This document shows, piece after piece, positions 22,091 through 27,711 of a DNA stretch of 36,064 nucleotides. The stretch lies in IMG/VR virus record IMGVR_UViG_3300023103_000009, positions 1-36,064 of that record, one strand, 5' to 3'. Within the stretch, counting starts at the first letter, position 1; the number at the start of each line of letters is the position of its first letter. This DNA comes from a virus. The notes below the pieces were generated by a model. That model worked only from the letters and a program-made list of their open reading frames with translations. It ran no database searches and was not told where the DNA came from. Both the position numbers and the translations under genes were made by a program.

Positions 22091-22246
22091 CTATTTTTTT
22101 GATTTAATTTTCACTTCAAATTTTATCCATAGCACAGTAAACATGTACTTGTATCCTGTCTCCCATGCGTACTCCGAAACAGTATTCTTTATTCGATCTT
22201 CTGATTCTTTAAGTTCGGAAGGAGTGGAATGAAAGATTATCTGTTT
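22091..22246 (-). CDS. 51-residue hypothetical protein (GTG start)
   Basis: KQIIFHSTPSELKESEDRIK begins after a GTG at 22244-22246, preceded by AAAAAGGTAAGAAT, a rare clear Shine-Dalgarno here. A longer version from a TTG at 22285 would run over the zinc-finger-like gene and is less likely. The end is aromatic and basic (YKYMFTVLWIKFEVKIKSKK). Overlaps the stop of the upstream gene by 4 nt. Confidence 0.6.
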   Translation of the reverse strand, partial: KQIIFHSTPSELKESEDRIKNTVSEYAWETGYKYMFTVLWIKFEVKIKSKK

Positions 22247-22413
22247 CACATTCTTACCTTTTTGAATTTGCCACAAAGAGAGCAACAGTAAGTGTTTTTA
22301 ATTGAGTTTGGTATTTTTTGACCATCATACTCAATACTTTTGCATGTATAAACATGATCCCACTTATGCATACAACACCACTTTTCAAGTATTCTATTAA
22401 TCCATTTGCTCAT
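22243..22413 (-). CDS. 56-residue Cys-rich, probably zinc-binding microprotein
   Basis: MSKWINRILEKWCCMHKWDH opens with an amphipathic helix and a CC-x-H-K-W motif; then HVYTCKS and YCCSLCGKFKKVRM. Six Cys and His residues make a zinc-ribbon-like fold likely. Same plan as the 37-residue product of 11773-11886. The ATG overlaps the upstream small ORF by 17 nt, and the stop overlaps the next start by 4 nt. Confidence 0.7.
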
Positions 22414-22549
22414 AAACATATATTGTCTTACCTGATTTACTTTTGTACTTGAATGTGCAGAAATATTTTATAAAGTTTATTCTGCGTGGCCTTTCTAAGG
22501 CTTCCGGCTCTCGTTCTTTTTTATCTGAATTACAACTAGAATAGCCCAT
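22397..22549 (-). CDS. 50-residue hypothetical basic protein
   Basis: MGYSSCNSDKKEREPEALER, then RRINFIKYFCTFKYKSKSGK and a short end (TIYVYEQMD). It overlaps the tiny membrane-protein ORF (22495-22590) by 55 nt in another frame and the next gene by 17 nt. A charged linker followed by aromatic strands seems protein-like, but the heavy overlap leaves some doubt. Confidence 0.5.
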   Translation of the reverse strand: MGYSSCNSDKKEREPEALERPRRINFIKYFCTFKYKSKSGKTIYVYEQMD

Positions 22550-22590
22550 ATTAAAAAGAGTGTTAAGCCTATTATGTGATGAGTGCTCAT
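22495..22590 (-). CDS. 31-residue single-pass membrane microprotein
   Basis: MSTHHIIGLTLFLIWAILVV followed by IQIKKNESRKP: one hydrophobic helix with positive residues after it, so the C-terminus probably stays in the cytoplasm. It starts by ATGA overlap with the preceding gene, which supports translation. Function unknown. Confidence 0.58.
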   Translation of the reverse strand: MSTHHIIGLTLFLIWAILVVIQIKKNESRKP

Positions 22591-22943
22591 GGTTCTAATC
22601 TTGTTCTAATTTGCATGATTAACTTTTCCATCCGGTCAGCATAGAACTGTTTGAAGTCTGTATAACCGTCCGGTTGCTGTTGGAAAAGAACGTAAAGAAC
22701 ATTCCTAAGCCTTTCGGACTTGCTTTTGCTGTCAATTTCTGCATCAATAGACTCAATTTCTTTTATCTCTTTTGCGCTCATTGACTCCCTTCTGCTGAAT
22801 CCGATAACGCCTACACTATTTCGAAGCACGTGGAAAGATGCAACATCTGCAGGTGTTAATTCTCCTGTTTCAAAACAAAGTACTGCTGATCCGTCTTTAC
22901 GAACCCTATATGTGTCGAATATTACCGCCTTAGTTATATCCAT
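22587..22943 (-). CDS. Hypothetical protein after ERF
   Basis: 118 residues. VRKDGSAVLCFETGELTPAD is strand-rich, then VLRNSVGVIGFSRRES and a helical end with Glu/Ile/Lys (ESIDAEIDSKSKSERLRNVL). It directly follows the ERF gene, overlapping by one base, so a role in recombination or replication is possible by context. No motif confirms it. Confidence 0.65.
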   Translation of the reverse strand: MDITKAVIFDTYRVRKDGSAVLCFETGELTPADVASFHVLRNSVGVIGFSRRESMSAKEIKEIESIDAEIDSKSKSERLRNVLYVLFQQQPDGYTDFKQFYADRMEKLIMQIRTRLEP

Positions 22944-23503
22944 TACTTAGCAGCCTCAGATATTAAAAGGTCTTGATTTGCCTTTGTGATACGATACTTT
23001 TTCTTAATGTCTTCAATTGTGTAAATACCTTTTAACGCTAACACACAGTCATCGAAGTTCTTAGTTTTAGGGTTTAACCATGGCAATTCATTTGCTTCAG
23101 ATTTAGGCTTTGATTTATCCGGCGTGCTTGCTCCGTTTCCGTCATCATCAGCGTCTATGTTCAACCCAAGTATAGAACCTAAGGAATAACGCCTTTGGTA
23201 TGTTATCGCTGAACCTTGCCCCTGCGGATCGTTTTTAGCTGGCTTCATGAAATAGGTAGCTGAAATGTATTCGCCAGACTCATGCATAAGCATTGTTGTC
23301 ATGCCGTGTTCCTGTTCTGGGAACTGCACAAAAGAAAGTCCGTTAACCTGTAAAGGCTCTCTAATCACATCTAGTATATCCGCAAGGTTGGCATACTTTG
23401 AATTAAAGAATGGATTGGTTGCTGTTTTAACGATCTTTTCAACCGTCCCCTGGAATTTACACAAAGCAATTGCAAGGTTTTTTATAGATTCTGACTTTTC
23501 CAT
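22943..23503 (-). CDS. erf: ERF-family single-strand annealing protein
   Basis: 186 residues. Core ERF pattern: CKFQGTVEKIVKTATNPFFN, SKYANLADILDVIREPLQVN, GLSFVQFP, then SGEYISATYFMKPAKNDPQG, QGSAITYQRRYSLGSILGLN and a D-rich tract (DADDDGNGAS). This is the single-strand annealing protein used in phage recombination and genome circularisation. The C-terminal ~55 residues are extra, with DDCVLALKGIYTIEDIKKKY as a small helical end. The usual partner exonuclease or SSB was not recognised nearby. Confidence 0.9.
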   Translation of the reverse strand: MEKSESIKNLAIALCKFQGTVEKIVKTATNPFFNSKYANLADILDVIREPLQVNGLSFVQFPEQEHGMTTMLMHESGEYISATYFMKPAKNDPQGQGSAITYQRRYSLGSILGLNIDADDDGNGASTPDKSKPKSEANELPWLNPKTKNFDDCVLALKGIYTIEDIKKKYRITKANQDLLISEAAK

Positions 23504-23964
23504 TATGAGTTCAATGCTTGTTTAAGAATGCTATATACTATTTCTGGATTGTCCTCTAAGAAAGATCTTAAAGGTCTTTTACTTTTGTTGTTCAGGTATC
23601 GAATGAACCCATCATTATCGAAACGATAGGTGGCGTATTCCTGCATATGTCCGCTTTTCTCCTGCTCCATCTCATAACTATTCAATTTCCTAAACTCATG
23701 AAAGGCGTTTTTGCTACGGATATGATTTTTTAGATCATCGAAAGGAATTGAAGCCTTAATGTATAGGCCGAAGTAAAATGTTTTTTCATCGGCTGATAGT
23801 TCGCATAATCCAATAGGAAGTTCTGAAAGGGTTGCAAGGCATATTCTTATATTTTGCAATTCAGCATTAAACTCAGAACTAGGACAACTAATATCATGCA
23901 TTGAATCTTCCAGTATTTTTTTGAAATACGGATCAAAGTTTGGTTCTGCTAATTTCATTTCCAT
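23503..23964 (-). CDS. Hypothetical protein before ERF
   Basis: 153 residues, with a middle FYFGLYIKASIPFDDLKNHI and an end GFIRYLNNKSKRPLRSFLED. Ends on the first base of the ERF start, so it is translated with ERF. It might be a nuclease inhibitor or accessory protein, but nothing in the sequence shows this. Confidence 0.62.
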   Translation of the reverse strand: MEMKLAEPNFDPYFKKILEDSMHDISCPSSEFNAELQNIRICLATLSELPIGLCELSADEKTFYFGLYIKASIPFDDLKNHIRSKNAFHEFRKLNSYEMEQEKSGHMQEYATYRFDNDGFIRYLNNKSKRPLRSFLEDNPEIVYSILKQALNS

Positions 23965-24137
23965 TCAGTTCTATTGTTGCGCCTTCTTTCTTCCAGCTCG
24001 TCAAATGATTTCAGAGCCTCTTCTATGGTATCACAGGTCTTTATATCTGTGAATATACCAACGAGTTTAACGTCCTTTTGCGTTGTGCTTCCAGCTGCTG
24101 GCGGCATGATAAAACGCTTTTTATAGAGTGGCGTCAT
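23955..24137 (-). CDS. 60-residue hypothetical protein
   Basis: MTPLYKKRFIMPPAAGSTTQ, then VKLVGIFTDIKTCDTIEEAL, ending in a charged helix (FDELEERRRNN). Joined by ATGA overlap to the gene upstream and by a 10-nt overlap to the next. No family recognised. Confidence 0.62.
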   Translation of the reverse strand: MTPLYKKRFIMPPAAGSTTQKDVKLVGIFTDIKTCDTIEEALKSFDELEERRRNNRTEWK

Positions 24138-24364
24138 ATAATTCCCTGTGAAACTCGTTCGTTAAACTGATCCGTATCGCAACGCAATGACTTAATATCA
24201 ACTCCAGCACGTCCGGCCTCATAAAATGCGTAACTAATCATTTCGGTACGCATAGGCTCTTTTAAACAATTGGCATCTACGCACATTTCACGGGCTATTC
24301 TTGCAATTGATATTCTATGAGAGAATATTTTTACGTCTGCTTCTTCTTTTGTGATGTTTTCCAT
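24134..24364 (-). CDS. Hypothetical helical protein
   Basis: 76 residues: EEADVKIFSHRISIARIARE then MCVDANCLKEPMRTEMISYA. Probably all-helical; a helix-turn-helix cannot be excluded (SIARIAREMCVDANCLKEPM) but is not clear. Linked by ATGA to the next gene. Confidence 0.6.
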   Translation of the reverse strand: MENITKEEADVKIFSHRISIARIAREMCVDANCLKEPMRTEMISYAFYEAGRAGVDIKSLRCDTDQFNERVSQGII

Positions 24365-24367
24365 AAC

Positions 24368-24511
24368 TTAAAAGTTTTCGTTTGAAACATGTACTCTTTG
24401 TACTATACTTGATTTTAACCACTTTAAAGCGCTTTTTATTTGTGGTGCGAATAGGAACTGGATAATAGATACAAGTCCAGTAATCGGTAAAAGAACAATT
24501 ATAAATTCCAT
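24368..24511 (-). CDS. 47-residue membrane microprotein
   Basis: MEFIIVLLPITGLVSIIQFL opens a single long hydrophobic helix, then APQIKSALKWLKSSIVQRVH, an amphipathic basic helix. Overlaps the end of the HTH gene by 13 nt. Second gene of the early operon. Position and shape suggest early takeover or superinfection functions (speculative). Confidence 0.62.
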   Translation of the reverse strand: MEFIIVLLPITGLVSIIQFLFAPQIKSALKWLKSSIVQRVHVSNENF

Positions 24512-24708
24512 ATCTGTATTTTTAAAAGGCTTTCAATTTTTAACTGATCTAAGTACTGAGGAAGAACTTTGCCTCTAAATAACATGAAGCACCAATTTTC
24601 TGATTTACCGATTTCTTCTGCAAACTTTGTAACAGGGAAATTCTTTTTTAGCAATTCGTCCCGTACCGTTTTGCCAATCTCTTTTAGTTTTTCTTTGTCC
24701 TGAATCAT
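24499..24708 (-). CDS. Small HTH-like protein, first gene of the early operon
   Basis: 69 residues. RDELLKKNFPVTKFAEEIGK then SENWCFMLFRGKVLPQYLDQ looks like a compact helix-turn-helix (F-A-x-x-I-G-x-S-x-x-x ... RGK), as in small Cro- or XRE-type proteins. It could act on the palindrome TGTTATAACA found ~60 bases upstream of its start. Position at the head of the early genes suits a regulator. A repressor of a lysogenic switch is not evident, since no integrase was recognised. Confidence 0.6.
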   Translation of the reverse strand: MIQDKEKLKEIGKTVRDELLKKNFPVTKFAEEIGKSENWCFMLFRGKVLPQYLDQLKIESLLKIQIWNL

Positions 24709-24822
24709 TTTATAATTGCGTTTCTGATGATGTAAAACTAATAACTTTTACGATACAATCCTAATATTGTTATAACATTATTACACATTTATTATAATTA
24801 ATTGATTTTCAACGAGAATAAT
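24709..24822. promoter_or_regulatory. AT-rich divergent intergenic region with palindrome
   Basis: No ORF. The sequence is about 80% A+T. A perfect 10-bp palindrome TGTTATAACA sits at 24768-24777. On the minus strand TAGTTTTA (24740-24733) is a weak match to the -7 box TAnnTTTG, lying about 25 nt before the first early gene. No TTTG box at the right distance was found, so the early promoter here is uncertain. Confidence 0.35.
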
Positions 24823-24853
24823 TTTGAATATTGGAATGATTGTTTTACTTTTG
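24823..24853 (+). promoter_or_regulatory. Strong Bacteroidota-type promoter, plus strand
   Basis: TTTG (24823-24826), 19 nt, then TACTTTTG (24846-24853): both boxes match the Bacteroidota consensus (TTTG and TAnnTTTG) with ideal spacing. The expected transcription start, 4-8 nt after the second box, falls at 24857-24861, at the first base of the tRNA-like RNA. It is the only good plus-strand promoter found. Confidence 0.75.
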
Positions 24854-24859
24854 GATTAT

Positions 24860-25011
24860 AGTAATGTGGTGGAATTGGCAAACACACCCTCCTTGTCTCG
24901 GGGGCGCTGAATCTAAATAAAGACATTGTACAGTCGAAAGACGGGGATTGACCACCAAAACCTTGCAATGTTCCTAATTACAGCTTACAGGTTCGATGCC
25001 TGTCTTTACTG
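24860..25011 (+). tRNA. tRNA-like RNA, class II-like body with a structured ~82-nt insert
   Basis: Parts: acceptor stem AGTAATG (24860-24866) with CTTTACT (25004-25010), 6 of 7 pairs; D arm GTGGAATTGGCAAACAC, close to tRNA-Leu; anticodon stem CCTCC/GGGGG (24888-24892, 24900-24904) with loop TTGTCTC; T arm ACAGG-TTCGATG-CCTGT (24987-25003), a normal TTCRANY loop; discriminator G, no encoded CCA. Between the anticodon arm and T arm lie 82 nt instead of the usual 4-24: GCTG/CAGC base stem, ACATTG/CAATGT (24923-24928, 24966-24971) and a GTC-GAAA-GAC tetraloop hairpin. The loop would read as anticodon GUC (Asp) or, shifted, UGU, and has an unusual pyrimidine at 37. Possibly intron-bearing, an enlarged variable arm, or a tRNA mimic. 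Function in decoding is uncertain. Confidence 0.55.
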
Positions 25012-25076
25012 CACATAATAATCGTTGTACCAGAACGAGAAAGAATATTAAAGGAAGTGATTTCTTTTCCTTTATT

Positions 25077-25117
25077 AGCCCGATTGAACTGGTACTTCAA
25101 TCGGGCTTTTGCTTTTT
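25077..25117 (+). terminator. Strong rho-independent terminator, plus strand
   Basis: A perfect 12-bp stem AGCCCGATTGAA/TTCAATCGGGCT (25077-25088, 25096-25107) with 7-nt loop CTGGTAC, followed by TTTTGCTTTTT. A second, weaker hairpin AAAGGAA/TTCCTTT (25050-25056, 25067-25073) lies just before. The loop is exactly complementary to GTACCAG at 25027-25033. Its orientation ends the tRNA-like transcript; on the minus strand there is no U-tract. Confidence 0.85.
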
Positions 25118-25382
25118 GGCCTTATACTAAAACAGAGCAACTTTGGAAATATCATTCATTGGATCAGGCCTTTTGTTTGCGCTCGAAAGACAACGCAGAC
25201 GGGCAATTTTGTTTTTCATGGGGCTTTTTCTTCTCTTTCCTTTCTTGACTGACAAGGGTTCTTTCGGTTTCTGTTCTTTTAAAATGGGCTGACTTTGACA
25301 ACATAAAAAGGCTAAAAAAGATAGACAAATAAGTTTGTTAATTAAAAATGAGGGTCAAATATTAAATAAGGGCATCTCTAGT
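25118..25382 (-). other. Intergenic stretch with a possible lipoprotein-like ORF lacking a proper start
   Basis: On the minus strand, the frame ending at TAG 25127-25129 is open from 25354: NKLICLSFLAFLCCQSQPIL followed by a basic part (KGKRRKSPMKNKIARLR). This looks like a lipoprotein signal (LCC-Q-S-Q) but the frame lacks ATG, GTG or TTG there; an in-frame ATG at 25373-25375 is cut off by a TGA at 25355-25357. It may be a decayed gene, use a rare start such as ATT, or be chance. Otherwise nothing recognised here. Confidence 0.3.
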
Positions 25383-25414
25383 TAAAAAATCCCGCTCAAA
25401 TCAATGAGACGGGA
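25383..25414 (-). terminator. Rho-independent terminator closing the lysis operon
   Basis: On the minus strand TCCCG-(A)-CTCA pairs as TCCCGTCTCA/TGAGCGGGA with one bulge, stem 25414-25405 and 25398-25390, followed by TTTTTT (25388-25383). Lies about 20 nt after the stop of the u-spanin candidate. Confidence 0.72.
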
Positions 25415-25436
25415 CAAACCAAACGGCTGAAAGGTT

Positions 25437-25886
25437 TTATTTTCTTGACAAAGCCCATATTCCGATTATAAGCATTAAAGCGAAAAGGATTAGCCAAATA
25501 TACCATACTGCTTTTAAGTGGTCTGTAAAGGTGTATTCTGTGGCTTTTACGATAGTCTGCTGTACTTCTCTTACAATGACAGTATCATGATTATTCACTA
25601 TTGTTTTAAGGTAGTGTTTTTGTGTTACAGTGTCCCGATAAAAGAACGTGGTGAAGTTTTTATCCTGAAGTACAATAGTGTCTGAAGAATACAGAAATGA
25701 CGTATCTTTTGAAGATCCGTAGAATTTAACGGTATCAATCAGCTTTATTTTAGATGTATCAATCCATCCCCGTTCAAAACCTTTTTTCACGAATTGTTTT
25801 TGAGACTGGCAGGAAGTAAGGCATGCACCAATAATGCATACGAATAGAATTAAGCATATAATTTTTGTTGTTGTCCAGTCGTTCAT
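25437..25886 (-). CDS. Candidate unimolecular spanin (lipoprotein with C-terminal membrane helix)
   Basis: 149 residues from the ATG at 25884-25886 (ATGA overlap with the upstream stop; four extra N-terminal codons are possible but not needed). The N-terminus is a lipoprotein signal: WTTTKIICLILFVCIIGACL, lipobox candidates IGAC (Cys22) and LTSC (Cys26). The middle ~90 residues are polar and beta-like (DTVKFYGSSKDTSFLYSSDT). A C-terminal membrane helix (AVWYIWLILFALMLIIGIWA) is followed by LSRK. Outer-membrane lipid anchor plus inner-membrane helix in one chain is the u-spanin plan that fuses both membranes at the last step of lysis. Position after endolysin and holin-like genes agrees. Confidence 0.68.
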   Translation of the reverse strand: MNDWTTTKIICLILFVCIIGACLTSCQSQKQFVKKGFERGWIDTSKIKLIDTVKFYGSSKDTSFLYSSDTIVLQDKNFTTFFYRDTVTQKHYLKTIVNNHDTVIVREVQQTIVKATEYTFTDHLKAVWYIWLILFALMLIIGIWALSRK

Positions 25887-26146
25887 TTCGGATCGCATTC
25901 GTTAGGTTTGTGAAGATCTTCCGGTTTTTCTACTGCAAACTGAGCTATAACTATAGAAACAAATCCGGCTACAATCCCATACTTTACAATTTCATCCAGC
26001 CAAATCATTCCGGTTTCTGGATAAGCCAATTTAAAGGCCGTACATGCAGCTGCAAAACCTGCTGAAATGGTTTTAACTCTCTTGAAGAAAGAGGGGGTTT
26101 CCATACAAAGACGTTTCCATAATACGGATAGATAAACTTTTTTCAT
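25883..26146 (-). CDS. Holin-like small membrane protein
   Basis: 87 residues from the ATG at 26144-26146, which overlaps the endolysin stop as ATGA; a longer N-terminal version would lie within the endolysin gene. Two hydrophobic segments: RVKTISAGFAAACTAFKLAY and YGIVAGFVSIVIAQFAVE. The basic N-terminus (MKKVYLSVLWKRL) and an acidic C-terminus (EKPEDLHKPNECD) follow common holin topology. It sits between the endolysin and u-spanin genes. Could be holin or antiholin. Confidence 0.65.
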   Translation of the reverse strand: MKKVYLSVLWKRLCMETPSFFKRVKTISAGFAAACTAFKLAYPETGMIWLDEIVKYGIVAGFVSIVIAQFAVEKPEDLHKPNECDPK

Positions 26147-26583
26147 AATGGTATGTAAACTGTTTTCCCGTTCACTTTTTTTGCTCTTAATATTTGCTTT
26201 CTGTTTCCTGTTGGCTTGTAAGAAACGTGTACCCAATCCGGTGTCGAATCATTGCCAAACTCATAAATGACCTGGTCAAAATCAAGCGTTTTAACGAACT
26301 CAAATATAGCCTTGTTGTAAATAGTCGAATCAATGTCTACCGCCTCACCTTTGGCGTGCTGAGAGCCTTTTGCACCCCCTATTTTAGCGTTTAGCTTTTC
26401 ACTTCTGAAAAAAGAGCTTACAAATGCTTCTGGAAACTTATCTTTTACCGGATCAAATATTTTCTGAACAACCAAAGCAATAGATCGCATCTGCTCAGGT
26501 GTTGGCGTATTGTCAATTCCTGCACGGATAGCTGTTTGGCTTTTCGTTATATCGTCAATCGTCAAGTATTTGCCTATTTTCAT
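26143..26583 (-). CDS. Endolysin, M15-type zinc peptidase
   Basis: 146 residues. Zinc ligands of the M15 (VanY/L-Ala-D-Glu endopeptidase) fold are visible: SQHAKGEAVDID gives His76 and Asp83, PDWVHVSY gives His119. SSFFRSEKLNAKIGGAKGS matches the conserved lead-in to the first zinc motif. No signal peptide, so export needs a holin. It cuts peptidoglycan cross-link peptides. Tightly coupled (ATGA) to the downstream holin-like gene. Confidence 0.9.
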   Translation of the reverse strand: MKIGKYLTIDDITKSQTAIRAGIDNTPTPEQMRSIALVVQKIFDPVKDKFPEAFVSSFFRSEKLNAKIGGAKGSQHAKGEAVDIDSTIYNKAIFEFVKTLDFDQVIYEFGNDSTPDWVHVSYKPTGNRKQILRAKKVNGKTVYIPL

Positions 26584-26658
26584 AACGGCCTATTTAAAGT
26601 CAGTGATTTCCCCTTACGGTAATCAGCGTAAAGAGATTTTAGTATTACTATGAATCGT

Positions 26659-26934
26659 TTAACTTTCACTTCTTTTCTTGAATAAATTAGGAAAGAATCG
26701 GTCACAGAATTTCCTTATTGCAAAGGCAAAGAATCCCGACACTATAGCCCCGAAGGCAGCTAGTACAATACAATCCATTACCATAAAACAAAACTGCTTA
26801 AATCCTCCACTGTGGAGCATATAATCAGTTGCTAGCTTATTCAAGAAAATCCACAAGCCCCACAAAGCGCTTATGAGCTTTTCGTACCATGTAAGACCTT
26901 GTTGGTTATCTGAGTATTCCATCTTTGTTTTCAT
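26659..26934 (-). CDS. Membrane protein, holin-like
   Basis: 91 residues. A helix with Trp (YEKLISALWGLWIFLNKLAT) may be amphipathic; QFCFMVMDCIVLAAFGAIVS followed by GFFAFAIRKF forms a strong membrane segment; a basic tail ends the protein (PNLFKKRSES). Just upstream of the endolysin. Its ATG is only six bases after a terminator-like hairpin, whose U-tract contains the start codon, so translation may be restricted. Confidence 0.6.
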   Translation of the reverse strand: MKTKMEYSDNQQGLTWYEKLISALWGLWIFLNKLATDYMLHSGGFKQFCFMVMDCIVLAAFGAIVSGFFAFAIRKFCDRFFPNLFKKRSES

Positions 26935-26939
26935 AAAAT

Positions 26940-26965
26940 AGCCCCTCCTTTTTATGGGAAGGGCT
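26940..26965 (-). terminator. Terminator-like hairpin directly before the holin-like gene
   Basis: On the minus strand AGCCCTTCC (26965-26957) pairs with GGAGGGGCT (26948-26940, one G-U), loop of 8, then ATTTTATG. The ATTTT run is short and runs into the start codon of the next gene. It may end most late transcripts after the fibre-region genes, or occlude the holin start. Confidence 0.65.
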
Positions 26966-26971
26966 AAATAA

Positions 26972-27382
26972 TTATTCCGTTATCTCAGCTTTCATTTCTA
27001 CTTCTTTAACTTCAGGCGCATATTCCCCCGCAAGTATCAAAACAGAATCAAAATCGATGTTTTCCGCTTCAAATCTTTCAAGAACTTCTCTTTTAATTGG
27101 AGAGAATGAAAACTTTGAAACTGGCAATTCCAGAAGCTCATTAATTTCACTCACTGCTTTATCATGGTTTTCGTGGTCAACAGGAAGCCCTTCTTCTTTA
27201 CTTCCTCCATTGTCAATAATGATTCCCATGCGTAATTCTTCAATAGTATTGTACTTGGCAAAAAACTTTTCACGGTTTTCTTTCAGCTTTAATTTGTCCC
27301 CTATGAGCATTCTTTGAGGAATCAACTGATCGCATAAAATAATTAACCCGATTAGGTGTTTGTTTTTAAAATTTGCTTGCAT
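26972..27382 (-). CDS. Hypothetical protein after the tail-fibre genes
   Basis: 136 residues. FKNKHLIGLIILCDQLIPQR at the start, DKLKLKENREKFFAKYNTIE, then an acidic C-terminus (EYAPEVKEVEMKAEITE). No signal peptide or membrane segment. Might be a fibre-assembly chaperone by position (right after two fibre-type genes); no motif shows this. Confidence 0.62.
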   Translation of the reverse strand: MQANFKNKHLIGLIILCDQLIPQRMLIGDKLKLKENREKFFAKYNTIEELRMGIIIDNGGSKEEGLPVDHENHDKAVSEINELLELPVSKFSFSPIKREVLERFEAENIDFDSVLILAGEYAPEVKEVEMKAEITE

Positions 27383-27419
27383 TGTCGTTTGGTTTTGGTT
27401 TCCTAAATATAGGAATTAT

Positions 27420-27710
27420 TTACATTTTATACCACTTACTTGTAGATGAAACATACTGATACCTTCCCCTCGATCCGGCTGTCATTCCGGTTAAGGCGTT
27501 TATAATTGTTCCGATCGTAGCCGTAAGGTTTAAGGCTGTTATGCCTCCCTGACTTCCTATTGTGAATATCTGACCATTTATAGGGGTAGAAGGGAAGGCA
27601 ATCGTAAGAGACAAAGTAAGTCCTGCATCATGAATCAAGTCAACGTCCTGACCTGTGTCATTTGCTGTTACTGTTCCGCTCGTAGCGGTTGTAATTTGAA
27701 GTACTCCCAT
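27420..27710 (-). CDS. Small tail-fibre-like beta protein
   Basis: 96 residues, Thr/Gly/Ile-rich: SGTVTANDTGQDVDLIHDAG, then FPSTPINGQIFTIGSQGGIT and GRYQYVSSTSKWYKM. It resembles the C-terminal ~70 residues of the large fibre protein (strands followed by T-I-N/D-G and a Trp near the end), as if both share a terminal knob domain. Starts two bases after the fibre stop. Confidence 0.6.
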   Translation of the reverse strand: MGVLQITTATSGTVTANDTGQDVDLIHDAGLTLSLTIAFPSTPINGQIFTIGSQGGITALNLTATIGTIINALTGMTAGSRGRYQYVSSTSKWYKM

Positions 27711-27711
27711 A

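Noticed and set aside
24860-25011. tmRNA or group I intron interpretation of the tRNA-like RNA
   Set aside because: No tmRNA-like 5' end, no resume codon with tag; the RNA has a full D-arm typical of tRNA-Leu. The insert is far shorter than known group I introns (~200 nt or more) and lacks their conserved core elements.
24860-25011. Stop-codon suppressor tRNA
   Set aside because: No reading of the anticodon loop gives TCA, CTA or TTA; TAA, TAG and TGA all serve as normal stops in this genome.
25057-25248. Plus-strand ORF of 63 codons across the terminator
   Set aside because: It runs through the perfect terminator stem and its U-tract, and the sequence is dominated by Phe/Leu/Ser from the T-rich tail; no start signal.
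27383-27419. Small palindrome TTCCTA-AATA-TAGGAA as terminator between two tail-region genes
   Set aside because: Six base pairs, A/T-rich and without a U-tract in the transcript direction; possibly a weak processing site but not supported.
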